DNA of 64,000 nt from Orbilia blumenaviensis (lineage: Eukaryota > Ascomycota > Orbiliomycetes > Orbiliales > Orbiliaceae): contig JAVHNS010000012.1 of assembly GCA_036872755.1 (NCBI GenBank), forward strand, positions 1,240,001 to 1,304,000, given 5' to 3'. Numbering within the stretch: the stretch's first letter is position 1; each line of letters begins with the position of its first letter. Made by a program: the position numbers and the translations under genes. Under the pieces are notes generated by a model that ran no database searches, was not told where the DNA came from, and worked only from the letters and a program-made list of their open reading frames with translations. Of this stretch, positions 1 through 14,400 are shown piece after piece.

Positions 1-2
1 TG

Positions 3-3000
3 ACCGCCATGGGAGACTTAATTTCCGAGCATAATCTACACGGACCCGGAACGAACATACAGAAACATCTGGACAGCCTGAAAAGGCTCCACCCACACTT
101 AGGGCCAAAATACTGGCAGCCTGGTAGACCCCTCCGCCATCAGAGCAAGCGGAAGCTACCTCTATTTATTGCTCTCGCAGTAGCCCTAGGGCTTCTTGCG
201 TATTCTCTTTGCCATTCGTTGTCGGTTCCCCAGGATATTATGGTAACTACTCTAAAAGGGTGCATAATAGCACTGATGGTCGCAACCTCTCTTACGTATC
301 GTTTTGGCGGTTCGGCACCTGCACCCGTAGACCGTGAAGTTGAGCAAGAGGAAAGCAGACGCGTGAATATCCATTATGGTCTGATCGCGTCAGGCAACCA
401 AGTAATCAAAAGCGGCTCATTCCGTGATAGCCTTAACGACCGACTCGGCGGGACCGTTCTATGCGTTGAAATGGAGGCGGCGGGGCTGATGGAGGATTTT
501 CCATGCATTGTTATCCGTGGCATAAGCGACTATGCTGATTCCTCAAAGAATGATGATTGGCGCGAGTATGCTGCGACTATAGCCGCGGCCTATGCAAAAG
601 ACTTTCTGGGATGTCTACCAGTGAGCGCTGTCGTCAAAGAACTTCCCACAAGGGATTGTCTAAGACAGGGTTAGTTTTTTCCCTTTCAAGTTTTACATTT
701 AAGCTATAAATCGCGCCTAGTAAAATACGTTCCTCGAGGTTAAATAGTATTGCTTATACCGAAATTATAGTTCACGATAACGTGGTAGAGGTAAAATCTC
801 TACTGGAGAAAGATGAGCAACGTAAAATCCTTAAATGGCTAACGTCGGTTGAATACAACCGTCAACACCACGACATTACCCAAAAAAGGCGGTCAGGAAC
901 CGGGCAATGGCTTCTAGATTCTGATCAGTACCACGAGTGGTTTCAAAACCGTAAGCGGATATTATTCTGCAAAGGCATTCCCGGAGGAGGAAAGACATTT
1001 ATCACGTCAATCGTTATCGATCATTTATTACAGCTCGACAGCTATTCGGCCATCGGTGTCGCATATATATATTTCGACTATAAACGGAACTACGAACAAA
1101 CAATCTACAATCTACTAGCAAGTTTACTAAAACAGCTAGCACATCGTCGACGTCCCTTTCCAGAGCATGTAAAAAGAATGTATGATCGCCACGAAAGCAA
1201 CAAAACATGGCCATCGACGAACGATATAATCGAAGCTCTTCGATGCGTGGCTACTGAGTATTCAAGAGTCTTCGTCGTTGTAGACGCACTTGATGAATGC
1301 CAAGTATCTGATTACTGCCGAAACAATTTTCTCTCGGCCATCTTCGAACTTTATACGGAGTGTGAAATAAATATATTTGCGAGTTCTAGAGACATTGAAG
1401 AGATTACTGAACGATTTAAGCTTCAGGGCAGCATGGTACTCGAAATCCGTGCTCATGCGGAAGATGTGCGAAGCTATTTGAACCATCAAATAAACCAATC
1501 ACAAAATGAAATGCTGCAGAAAGATCACGAGACCATTGTAGCTCGGATCGTAGAAGCAGTCGATGGGATGTAAGTAGTACCTGCTACTAATATGCTACTA
1601 AAAATTGAAAGGAAAGCCTATAATCTTATAAATATATATATCCGCTTAGGTTTCTTCTTGCCCGGCTTCATTTTGAATCTATAAAAAATAAAACAACAAC
1701 GAAGAAACTGAGAGAAGCGTTAAAAACCCTTGCGACCGGAGAGTCGGCATATGATCAAGCCTATGGAGAAGCTATGGAAAGGATTAATAATCAAAATTCC
1801 GATCTTAAACTTCTAGCTCACCAAGTTTTATCATGGATCGTCTGCGCAGAGAGACCACTTAGTAAGCTAGAACTCCAGCACGCGCTTGCGGTCGAGCTAG
1901 AAGTCAATCAGTGCAAACTCGACAACGATAACTTTCCTGGAGTTAACACTATGATTTCGGTGTGTGCTGGATTGGTTACGATTGACGATGAAAGCAACAT
2001 CATTCGGCTCATCCATCATACTACACAAGAATACTTTAATCGAGCTTGGAAAGGAAAGAGTTTTAATATTCATAACAATATCGCAAAAGTATGTGCTACT
2101 TATTTGTCATTCGAGATATTCGATACAGGTCCAGTAGACCCAACTGAAGGCGTTTTATACCGCTACGCAGCGCAAAACTGGGGGCACCACGCCCGTAAAT
2201 CCTCAGTTGAGACCACAGAACCAATCATATCAGGGCTCCTTAAAAACCCGAAAAGAGTATCAGTTTCCAGCAAGGCCTTGGGAGTAGCACAGGATGAAGA
2301 TTTCAATAACTTTGGGCCAACAAATATGACAGGAATGCACCTTGCAGCATATTTTGGTTTACGGGAATACGTAGACCAATTGTTGCGCAAAGGCGCTAGC
2401 CATCTTACTAAGGATACTCACGGCAAAACGCCACTATCGTACGCTGCGCAGTGGGGTCACGCCGCTGTTGTGGAGCTGCTGTTGACTAATGGCGCCGATT
2501 GGGAGTTTAAGAACAGTTATTACGGTCAAACACCACTAGTTCAGGCTGCGGCGCGGGGACACGCTGCTGTTGTGGTGTTATTATTAAATAAAGGCGCTAG
2601 CCTAGAGACTAAGTATACATTTGATGGCCAAACATTGCTATCGATAGCTGCGGAGAACGGACGTACTAATGTTGTGGAGCTCTTACTACGTGAGGGTGCC
2701 AATCGTGACGCTGAGAATATGCACAATAAAACAGCACTCTTTTTTGCTGCAGAGAAGGGGCATGCTACTGTTGTAGAGCTATTATTGCGTGAGGGTGCTA
2801 ATAAGGAAGCGAAGGATAAAACTGGTCAGACGCCACTATCATGGGCTGCAAAGAAAGGGCACACCGCTGTTACGGAACTATTATTAACTGAAGGTGCTGA
2901 CCAGGAGGCTAAAGACAAATCTGGTCAAACGGCTTTGTTATGGGCTTCAGAAAATGGGCATGTCGCTGTTGTAAGATTGCTTTTACTAAACGGCGCCGAC

Positions 3001-3615
3001 CGGGAGGTTAAAGACAACGAGTATAGTCAAACGCCACTATCGAGGGCTGCAGAGTGGGGGCATACCGCGACTGCACAGTTACTACTGCGTGAGGGCGCTG
3101 ATCGGGAGACCAAAGACAAATATGGCCGAACGCCACTATTGTGGGCCACAGCGAGGGGGCACATCGCCTCCGTCAAGCTATTTCTACATGAAGGGAGTGA
3201 TAGGGAGGCTAAGGACAACAATGGTCGAACGCCTCTATCATTAAGTGCGGAAGAGGGGCATACTGAGATCGTGGAACTGCTGCTACGTGAAGGCGCTGAC
3301 CGGGAAGCTAAAGGCGAGGATGGTCGAACGCCGCTATCGTGGGCTGCAGAGTGGGAACATATCCCGATTATGGAGTTACTATTACGTGAGGGTGCTGACA
3401 AGGAGGCTAAAGATAACGACGGACGAACTCCGTTATTTTGGGCTACAATACAGGGGCATGTTGAGGTCGTAGAGTTGCTATTGCGTGAGGGTGCTGACCG
3501 GGAGGTTATAGACAAAGAGGGCCGAACGCTACTGTCATGGGCTGTGAAGGAAAACCATGCCGCGGTCGTGGAGTTGCTACAAGGGTATCCGATTATGATA
3601 GTAGATACACCATAA
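3..3615 (+). CDS. NLR-type receptor: nucleoside phosphorylase-NACHT-ankyrin (5' partial)
   Basis: Fungal NOD-like receptor, a family linked to non-self recognition and programmed cell death. I join three exons: 3-669, 771-1569 and 1650-3615. The introns (GTTAGT...ATAG and GTAAGT...TTAG) keep the frame (phases 1 and 2). The frame is open to the left edge, so the true N-terminus probably lies outside. Counting from the first visible Met (base 9) gives about 1141 residues. Residues 118-205 carry the phosphorylase signature (HYGLIASGNQV, EMEAAGLM, VIRGISDYAD). Exon 2 has a Walker A motif (GIPGGGKT), a Walker B motif (VFVVVDALDEC) and an ASSRD segment of a NACHT ATPase. Exon 3 has the NACHT tail and 13 ankyrin repeats. 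Odd: two strongly hydrophobic stretches (about residues 50-72 and 83-97) interrupt the phosphorylase part, where related domains are normally soluble. Domain assignment is firm. The complete start and the reality of the membrane segment are open. Confidence 0.88.
2323..3588 (+). repeat. Array of 13 ankyrin-repeat units within the NLR
   Basis: About 33-codon units with the pattern GxTPLxxAAxxGHxxVVELLLxxGADxxAKDxx run to the end of the gene. Several later units are nearly identical at the protein level (LLLREGADREAKD recurs). The last unit (GRTLLSWAVK) leads directly into the stop. The similarity among units suggests recent duplication or gene conversion, as known for allorecognition NLRs. Confidence 0.9.
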
Positions 3616-5342
3616 ATCATTATATCCTTCATTTTCAGCAAATTCTGCTCAATAAATTTAATAGCTACGGCTGCAGGAGCTCCTGATATCCTGATATGCG
3701 TACGCGTGAGTTCACCGTTTCTAGTTGTGGGTCACTTTATGGCGAGTTTCATAGCTGCGCCATGGACCAAGGTAGCCGCTCCGTTTCCCGGACACCTTAA
3801 GTCTCTTCTTCTCTACATCGGTTTTAAATTGGTGAGACATTTTTTTTAGTCTACGTTAGAAGCATGTTTTTCCGCGCGTGTTTCTGGCTGCGCGGGCGGG
3901 GGATAGATATAGAAGGAGACTAAGGTTCTGGTTGGACTTATCCTCGCGATGCTTTTCCTAGGGAGTAATAGGTGCAGGGGTAAAGACAGCAACAGACCTG
4001 TAACTTCGCCGCTCTGATGATTGCCGAATAACTGTGCCAATTCACGTAGAATTCGGAATACTTATCATAAAAGTTAAATTCCGGGATACGCGGGCTATTA
4101 GTTCCTAGGCCGAGAATCATAATCGGTGACTTGTAAAGAAGAGTGTGGGTGCGTATTTTGATCTTAATTATCACTAATAACTGCATCTAGGGTTCTCTAA
4201 AAACCCTAACTGTAAATCTCTAAGCATCCTGAAATAGACTCCCAATATTCATAACTTAAAGATACCGGCGCTAGCGTGGATAATGGTATGTGGCAGATTT
4301 AACGATGACAACCGCCCCATTGGGCAGGCAGCTACCATGAAATGGATAAATCGTGTAAAGATCCACCATGTAAGGAATAAAGGCGACTTTGCAGGCTAAG
4401 AAACAGGATGATTGTATTTAGGGTTGTGACGCTAACAAGCAATTAGATGGGAAGATCGAGACGAGACTCGTCTTTGTTAGAAATCATTGTCTTAATGCTT
4501 ATCGGAGTATATATTAGGATATTTCTTATCAACCGGTAATCTCTAAGAGCTTTTCGTGAGGTCAAAACCCGAGCAGAATACTAGGATCAAACCCCTATTT
4601 AGAAAAACAAGAAATATTTTGGTTACCTAGGTACCTAGGTATATACCTATCCATAGCTGTTCTTGCCAACCAGTCTAATTTAAACTTCGTCGGGGCCGAC
4701 GTTACTTAGTGCCAAGCGTCGAGCCAGAGGAACGGCTCTGGGTCGCAATTTGCATCGTCGGTAATATTATATAATAGCTTCTAGGTCTATAATATGTACC
4801 GTACGGGGTTTTGGCTGGTTTATCAAGACGGTTTATAGAAAAAAGGGAACTTAAAACAGTATAAATGACGATTTGAAAGGGAATAAAACGGCTTGCTTTC
4901 TTTTTAAAACGTTTTCATATTCGAAAGCTGTCCCAGAAAAGTACCCAAACCCCCTATGGTAGTTTGAATTGAATGTTAACGATTCTTATTCCCTTCTTAA
5001 AAGCCTAAATCTCCATCAGGTTTAAGTTAGATTAAATATACTAGTTGGCACGTAACAAAGCTTGACCAGTATGTCTATAAATTCGGACAGTTTGTCTACA
5101 CGACCTGCCTACTGGTCAGTCTACAACCCTGCCTACCGTCGAGGAAGTGGTGGTTTTTTTTTTTCTTTTTTTTTCTTTTTTTTTTTTTCCGGACTCTATG
5201 TGTCTCGAAGACGTCTTAGTCAAGGTCCCTTTAAAGCGTTTGTATCCGTGAGGCCCGATTTAAGATTGACCTGCCCGGCTGGTGTATTCGGCCTGGCCTT
5301 CTTACCCTGTGTTGTCTGGCACTGCACTCACACCCTGGACTT
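3616..5342. other. Gene-free AT-rich interval
   Basis: No convincing coding sequence. It contains a perfect double palindrome TACCTAGGTACCTAGGTA at 4624-4641, a short inverted TAGGGTT/AACCCTA pair at 4188-4210, and a poly-T/C tract near 5150-5190. Confidence 0.6.
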
Positions 5343-5642
5343 TTAAGCGAAATTCTGGCACGACAGAAATCTGGCATAAATACGTTAATTTAGCACACTT
5401 ATGACCATCATACAAAAAATTTTTATATTTTATATTTTTTTATTTTTTTTTCTTAAGGGAATTGTTAATGGGTCCCAGCTGGTTTAGAGCTAGCGGGCAA
5501 GTAGTTAAGCGGGCGAGCCAGCGAGAGACCTGCTAACATTTCCCGTAAGAAAAATCAAATTATTTTTTTGCCTAATGGTAATAAGTGTGCTAAATTAACG
5601 TATTTATGCCAGATTTCCGTCGTGCCAGAATCTCGCTTAAAG
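5343..5642. mobile_element. Foldback (long inverted repeat) element, MITE-like
   Basis: The left arm (5343-5422) and right arm (5562-5642) are reverse complements over about 80 nt with only a few mismatches; both contain the core CTGGCATAAATACGTTAATT or its complement. The loop of about 140 nt is AT-rich with poly-T runs. There is no transposase. Short open frames on both strands here are by-products of the arms. The structure fits a non-autonomous foldback/MITE element or a hairpin-RNA source. No target-site duplication could be assigned with confidence. Confidence 0.7.
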
Positions 5643-6126
5643 TTCTGTGCGTGTTTGTGGGCCCAGTATGTGTTTCTGAGTTCGGTGTGTGTTTCTGGCC
5701 CTTTTTGTCCGACATACCTTAAGAAGGTGAATTTCACCTGTCTACGCTCTATTATTCTCCCTTGCTTAGGCGATTACCTGAATGCCTACACCTTTTTGTT
5801 CACAGAGTTATGCATGAGCGTGTATTCTTTTGAAAGGGGTGGTATGCTATATATTGCTTATTCTAAAGTTGTGCTTATAATTAACTTAGCAAGAGCCAGC
5901 TACGCTGTAAGTTAAATTTGCAGAAATCGGCATTCGCATCCAGCCAAACTTTTTCGAGATTTATACAAAGCACCGCGGGGTGTTTTGATTCGGCGAAGTT
6001 GGAGGACAGGTTTACTAGACAAAATATAGAAAGGTTCCCCATTGATTTTATATACAAAATTGGAATATATATGTACATATGGCTACGTAGAGTCCGATAT
6101 ATATCCATAGTAAATATCGGAATCTA
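5643..6126. other. Gap before the metallopeptidase 3' end
   Basis: No supported gene. AT-rich sequence downstream of the convergent minus-strand gene, with short TATATA runs near 6065-6110. Confidence 0.5.
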
Positions 6127-8157
6127 CTACCTACAGACTCGGCACTCCGCAGAGGCTCTAACCGTTTTATCCGACTCTGAGACAGCAGTCAGCTTAACGA
6201 TGGCCTCCAGGTCAGCGTCCGATGCTGCGCCGACAGCCACGTGAACCGTCGTACTGGTCCCAAACTGAGCAGTTGCCAATGCATTGGGTAGTTCAACTCT
6301 CCACCCCCTACCAGAAACCTGGGCATCGAGTCGGTAAATATCTGACTGCAGAAGCGCTAACACATCCTGTGGGTGGCTTCCACCAGCGATATATGAACCT
6401 GTATTTGCTAGCTGGAAAGTGCACGTAACACCGCCATTCGAAGGGCTGTTATGGCGATTAGCCGCCGCCACAGAACCAGTTGATAGTCTTACACCGCGTT
6501 CGCTAGGCCCACTCCCATCTAGGGATCTGACTCCGACTGAATACGAAAGCACGCCAGCTTTGTCACGATTTCGTTCGAGAATATAGAAGTGAAGGCGGTT
6601 AGGCTCATCAACGTATTCATACTCGCTTCCAGAGCGCGTTCCTGCATGGAATAAAGCATCCGCAAGCTGGCGGTAGTCACCGATAGAGACCATCGAGACT
6701 GTGCCATTAGGACGGTAAAAATCGACGAGCCTGATATCTTGCGGGTTGGCATCGATTACCCACTGGAAGGGCTGACTGGCGCCAGGCTTCTTGACCTTGC
6801 TGATCATAACGCCTGAGTCAGGAGTAAAGGAGTCAGAGCCCATACGGTCAATAACTTCTATTTGATAGCCATTATACCTGCCACCATCGCAGAAGGCATC
6901 GGTATTAACGTCACAGGTAGGGGAGCGATCGCTATCCATGTTGATGTGAAGACCCATCTTGCTACCCTCTCTGGGAGGGTTAATACACCGCGCAGTCGTA
7001 CGAGCGACGATAAGACCCGATTCCTGAAGTTCGTTGCGATCGAGACGTATGATGGCGTCTTCAGAAACAAGTCCTAACTGAAGTTTATCTCTCATAGTAT
7101 GTAGTGAGCCCATGGCACCGCCTTGAACGGCAGGAACCTGCCAACGCGTATGAGGTCCACCGGGTCCATTGAAGGAGCCACGAGACATCATCGACCATGG
7201 CCCTGTATATGCCCGGCGTGGAGGGTCGCCGTAAGGATTGTTATAATTATCCCCAATATTGAGGAGGTGGGATAATTCATGAGCATAGGTCGCCAGCCCG
7301 GAGCTCTCTCCCTGAGTCGATGACCCGCTGCCGGCATTAGGCCAAATCGTAGCTGCTGTAGCCCACGAAGTCCAGCCAACGTACCGGGTGTGGGCCCAGT
7401 TCGTCTGGTTGCCCGACTTCTTCGGTGGCCCAAAAGCGTCTGGCACATCTTCAGGTGTCTGAAACCGCATATGTCCAAACTCCTGCCAGGAGGATGACTC
7501 ATCTTGGCCAGCCGATAGAATAAATACCAGTTCGAAGCTTCTTGCTGTCTCATTGCCTACATCGGCGCGCCACGCAGCCAACGAATCCGTACGAATATTG
7601 ATGTTACACCGCTCGCCCTTAGGACACCCCCCTGGGTTCATATCATTTGTAATACCGTACTGATATGAGAGCGCGGGAAGTCTATATGGTCCAAAGGCCG
7701 TTAAATCGACGCCATAGTTCCCACCCGAGTCTTCCATCCAGTACTCGTGTAGTGTATGTCCATGGTTTAGATCGCTAGGTTTATTAAGCAGATCGCGATA
7801 AAATCCCGGAACTTCATTACGAGTTGGCTTACTCGCGGCGAAAGGCTGCGGATTACCGAAAATCGTTGATTCCGTCGGTTGGCTTATAATGAAATCCAAG
7901 TCGGAGTAATCAACGGTTACGAGGGCGATGTTGAAGTTACGTTTTGCGCCCTTGCGTGTGGGGTCTGCCCAATTGGTGCCTGGCGGAGCAAGATAGTCTG
8001 CCCATGTCATGTTGTCCGGATTGACCCAGTTCTGAGGGTCAATTATTGCGAATGGGTCGCCCGACGCATGTCTCGTCGGCGCAGCTCTTGCATTTGGAGA
8101 TAGAAGCCCGCTGGCTACGACGAAGATAGCTAGAGTAATATGCATGTTTGCTATCAC
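6127..8157 (-). CDS. Secreted M6-family-like zinc metallopeptidase
   Basis: Intronless gene of 676 residues. The first 25 residues form a signal peptide (hydrophobic core ITLAIFVVASGLL, cleavage after ARA); a second Met at residue 5 could also be the start. The zinc site is HELSH at 293-297 followed by NIGD, giving HExxHxxNxxD with Asp303 as probable third ligand. The PWSMMSRGSFNGPG stretch (about 320-333) matches the Met-turn region of M6 (immune inhibitor A-like) peptidases. The rest is a beta-rich C-terminal region. Expected role: extracellular protein digestion. It lies alone between a foldback element and the divergently oriented MetAP2 gene. M6 enzymes are best known from bacteria, so the lack of introns is compatible with old transfer, but this is inference. 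Confidence 0.82.
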   Translation of the reverse strand: MIANMHITLAIFVVASGLLSPNARAAPTRHASGDPFAIIDPQNWVNPDNMTWADYLAPPGTNWADPTRKGAKRNFNIALVTVDYSDLDFIISQPTESTIFGNPQPFAASKPTRNEVPGFYRDLLNKPSDLNHGHTLHEYWMEDSGGNYGVDLTAFGPYRLPALSYQYGITNDMNPGGCPKGERCNINIRTDSLAAWRADVGNETARSFELVFILSAGQDESSSWQEFGHMRFQTPEDVPDAFGPPKKSGNQTNWAHTRYVGWTSWATAATIWPNAGSGSSTQGESSGLATYAHELSHLLNIGDNYNNPYGDPPRRAYTGPWSMMSRGSFNGPGGPHTRWQVPAVQGGAMGSLHTMRDKLQLGLVSEDAIIRLDRNELQESGLIVARTTARCINPPREGSKMGLHINMDSDRSPTCDVNTDAFCDGGRYNGYQIEVIDRMGSDSFTPDSGVMISKVKKPGASQPFQWVIDANPQDIRLVDFYRPNGTVSMVSIGDYRQLADALFHAGTRSGSEYEYVDEPNRLHFYILERNRDKAGVLSYSVGVRSLDGSGPSERGVRLSTGSVAAANRHNSPSNGGVTCTFQLANTGSYIAGGSHPQDVLALLQSDIYRLDAQVSGRGWRVELPNALATAQFGTSTTVHVAVGAASDADLEAIVKLTAVSESDKTVRASAECRVCR

Positions 8158-9685
8158 ACGGGATACAGACGGCAGCTTAAAGAACTGGTTTTAGACGGTG
8201 AGAATGCAATTTCCATTCCTCTACGGCGAGAGCGGCGCCATCTTAAATGGGTTTCAAAATAGCTGCTTTCTTCCCCGCTTGGTGGAATGCGCATATTTAA
8301 TATTTGCATGCTAGATTGCGAGGCATATTACTTTATCAATCGGTGCCTGCATGCAAATGCTTATCGATAGCAATTGCCGGCACGCCTGCGTGGATATTTC
8401 ATATATCCACCTGCTACATCGGGAATAAATCTCCGGGGCCCTAGATGCAGCAAGCATTTTCACGATAAAGTATTCGCATATGGCTTATGTCATCAAACTT
8501 GGTAACCGACAAATGAAGAAGTCGGGAAGATACTAAAAATGAAAGCGTGACAGTAAGTTTTAGCAGCCTGGAGGGTAAGGGTGGGAAACTTGCTGAATAA
8601 GTGTATGTATGATATTAAGTCCAAAATCTCAAAGATGTCACATAATTACAAATCAGGTCTATAGATTGACTCAATGTATACAATTACCACACCGAAAGGG
8701 TTGAGATGATATCTGGATACGTAGTTCTGAGCAAATAGCATTGGAGATACTATACCAAGGGTATGTATCCTATCGTACAGTTAGTTAATCGCTCAAAGCC
8801 TGTTCTCTTGTCCTCAAGATCGAACCCATCCCTTATTTTATAGCCCTATCCTTCCAATATTGTGTTCCCAACCTGAGTATTGCAGCTACCATTTTGGGAG
8901 CTATCCCCGAGTCCTATGCCCTCTGTAGCTCTACCCTCAGAGTTCCTAAGTAAAATCTTTGGCAAGGGTCAGGTGGCGGCAATAATTACCACATTTCGAA
9001 ATATAAATCCGTAGAGTAATTCAGAAGTACTGCATATAGCTATAAGTCTAGCAATGCTCAAAAATAGTTGGAAGAGGGGAGAGGGGTATCAGTCGCCTGT
9101 AGCCTTCTTTTCTATCAGAAGACTGCATGTATATTAGAACATTGGCCCTCGGTATGAATGGCGTGTGTAGAAGTATAGTTAGAGGCCCTCGCCGCAACAC
9201 CTTGCCAACGAAGCGCCATATTCTACGAGGCTAGTTAAAGGCTAGGTTTGTTGTTGGCGATACTATTAGTTTGATATAGCATCGGTCCAAGATAATAGTC
9301 TGCTACAAGTACTGTGGCCCAACGAGACCACTATGGCCCGAGAACACTGGAGCCATCGAGCAAACGGGAGCCCAGCCCAGCGCCCTCGTAATCTCGAACG
9401 CAACACTTCTCGTGAAATGAGCTTCCTAAACGAGAAAATCCAACACTTATTCTTATCGCCGCTTCAGTATATCCGATATCGTATCACCGATCCCGCACGT
9501 GGGCGGCAGATGGAAGTGCCGAGCCGAAGCCCTTGCCACGCGGGGATGGTACCCGAACCTTGTGGAGGGGTCGCTCTCACGATCATTTCTTTCTAGAACA
9601 AAACTCTCCAACACCGCAAAAAACTAGTACGATCTAGGCTATTCGAAAAGTAACATCTTGCGGTGCGCAGCCTGTCAATGTCGGA
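8158..9685. other. Divergent intergenic region (peptidase / MetAP2 promoters)
   Basis: 1.5 kb between two divergent genes, so it should hold both promoters. No recognisable gene. An 87-codon open stretch at 9333-9596 has no start context or family resemblance and is judged chance. Confidence 0.5.
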
Positions 9686-11426
<1,741 letters not shown>

Positions 11427-14400
11427 ACGTGAAGCTCGAAGGGACTTAGCGTTGTGATGAGTCCAGTCTTAGGGTTTGGTTTCTTGTATTTGGTTAATTC
11501 TCGATTTCGCTGTTCTTTGTCTACATGGACGACACCTTGGTGCTGGTTTTTTGATCCTTCATGGTTTTTTCCAGCACTGTGACGCAAATGCGAAGGTGAT
11601 TGATTTCTGTGTTAGCAACTGCCTTGCTAGCTGTTAAAATTCGATATGTAATTCCGGAAAGCTGCATTCATAATTTACCTGTCCTGTTGTCTAGAATACT
11701 GAGATGTAATGCTTCTTTATTGAGACTAAGGTAGAGGCTTAACAGGTAGTCACCTAGAGAGCTTGACTGCCCGTTTGAACGAGATTTAGCTTCGACTCGC
11801 TGACTTAGACGATGAAAGCCGAGAAGGGGAAGTATCATAGCCGGACTTGTGCCACCAGTACCGTAATACATCGTGTTGGATTTTGTACTCGCAACGCGAC
11901 TGTAAGTTTAGGTATTTTGATAGCGTCTACTCTATATGGATGAGCGCCCTCACGAGCAGCCTGCTACAGATAATTATATAAATAGCCTCCATCTAGGCTT
12001 GTAGCTTGGTAATGGTACCAGGGTGCTGTGAACGGAAATTGAACAATAAATGCACCAAAAATCTCCGCTACTAATAATCTATCCTCGAATTCAGACACTG
12101 TAGGCACAATTAATAATCCTTGACAACCCTTCATCGTGGAACCTTTCACGCTCTATAAATATCGGTACCTGCAGGTATGCATAACTTATCAATTAATTAC
12201 AGAAAGCCGGCTACTTGGGACTAGAGCTAGCTAGCTATATTGTACCGGTCGGAGTTAACAACAAAATTAAATTTACCTTATCTATATCTATTTAATATAG
12301 CGAACCACCGAAGCACGTAGTTATCAGGCTACAAAATCATAACTTATAATATTTATACATTTAGTGACCCCACGAGCACGTTTGCACGATAGCGCATGTC
12401 CAAAATAAAAAAAATTATTTGGACTAGACCTTACAATTAGAAACTTGTATATTCATACCCGTTCTGACTTCGCAATCTCAATTCATAATTATTCCTCAAC
12501 CCGTCGGCATGCCGTACATCTGACTATCGGAATCCTGTATACAACATATGCGGTAAAAAATTAAAGTTCGTGGGCCGCTGATCACGCCCCGGCGGCGGTA
12601 GAAAGCCGCAGGACTAAGCACCTAGGGATGTCGCTATGACGTCATGTCGAGCCTTAAAGAAAAGCTGGAAGGGAGAAATATGGGGTAGGGGGATGAAAAG
12701 AGGGGAAAAAGTCAAAATTAGGAACAGTCGTATACGCACCCCGCATTAAGAAAGGGGGATTCAAGCGGGGAGGCACGTGAAATCACGCTTGAGACAAAAT
12801 AAATAAGGGATTAGGTATTTAGATAATTAGATCTTAACTAGGCCTTTAGGGCAACACCCGCCCTCTAATACAGCAATTGAGTCAGCAACTTAATTTAGAA
12901 GTGTCTCAAGTGCATTGCAATCGGTAGACTCAAGTGACCATAGAAAACATTGATTTTTCAGTCTTGAAAACTGGAGGACCCATGTTTGACATGACGTCGC
13001 ATGGTACTGTTCAACGTCTCCAAAGAAGCCAAAGAAACTATAACATTGTGTTTATTACGACCTTTGAAGTTTATTATTCGATGTAAAGTATTCATTTTTG
13101 CTGAAGGGCGGCCCGCAGAATCAAATCATGGCCGATGGTAGGATATCGATGCGGCTGCAGCTGGATAAGTCAGTTTTAGGTGAATGTCAAGGTTAGGCGC
13201 GCACTTGATGATTGATCTGTGTCCCAACCTAATGATTCATGATGGTAAGTATAAATAAGGTGCAGTGGTTTATGTAGGTGGACCAATCCCTGTCAGTGCA
13301 GTTACCTCGCTCACTAGTTAGGCCGGTTCTTAGATCTTACCAGCCCAAGGGCTTCTTATCGATATCCATTGTCTTGCCCGGGTCTAAAATTTTGGTTTAG
13401 AGCTTCATTGGTCAACTAAAACTTTCTCTGATCTATATATGCAGATATTTGTTCGTAATGAAATCAGTCTTTAATTGAGTACCCAAGTAAGTACCTAGGT
13501 AAGTACCTGCCTAAGTAGGTGGTTAGAGCACCTTTTTTGATTCGATTTGACCCACACTAGAACCCTAATACCTACTCTAATACGACAGTGACCATTTATA
13601 CCCTCATGTGATTTCCCGAGCTCGAGCTAGCCCTCAGGCATTACGTAGAACGAACTAGGTTTGGTCAAAACCCACCTTCAAATTCCGAGACCGAACCAAT
13701 CGTTTTGATGGTATTTTTTTTCTTTCTTTCTGTCTTTCTTCTTCTTCTAGGACGCAGAGAAGGTTCCAACAGGGACTAATATACTGTGTTTCAGGGTATG
13801 TACTTACATCCGCCCGCGATAGGTCCCAACGCCACATCTGTCACGAGAGCGGCCGCTTTTTAAGGTTTAGGATGGGCATAGGCTTCAGGGATTGCTTCTA
13901 CGAACATTTATTCTGGGGACATCACCAGATTTGAGGTTCACAAGGGTCATGCAAAGGAACGAAAGTTTCTATACTTTAGATCCACCTCAAATTCGTATGC
14001 TTTCTTTGATCTGGAACGTATGATATATTCTATTATCATAATTGGCATTATATCCACGCACCAGATGAGCCAATTGAACTCGAATACATCTGCTGGTGGT
14101 TCTATATGTGCTTAGATCCAGTACTTTAGATCGATTAGCTAAACCTAAATTCATAACCCCAATAACAACTTGAAACTCCCCATACCATGTGGAAAGAAAG
14201 CGAGCTTACTAGATTGATACCTAAATGCGCGAGACGTTAAGATAAATTAGAAATTAGCTGCCGTTTTTTTTTTTTTTTTTTTGTTCTCACGAAAGCACTA
14301 TTGACCAAATTGACCGGCGCGTCCGCGTGTAGTCACTAGTTGGCACGTAGAGGGGCTCTGTAAACCCTCTGATAATGGGGAACTCAATATCTTCGAATTG

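Noticed and set aside
4188..4210. Inverted TAGGGTT/AACCCTA pair resembling telomere repeats
   Set aside because: Only single units; no tandem array, so no evidence for an internal telomere.
5062..5915. Open frames of 94-115 codons around the foldback element
   Set aside because: They run through homopolymer tracts and mirror-image arms; no protein character.
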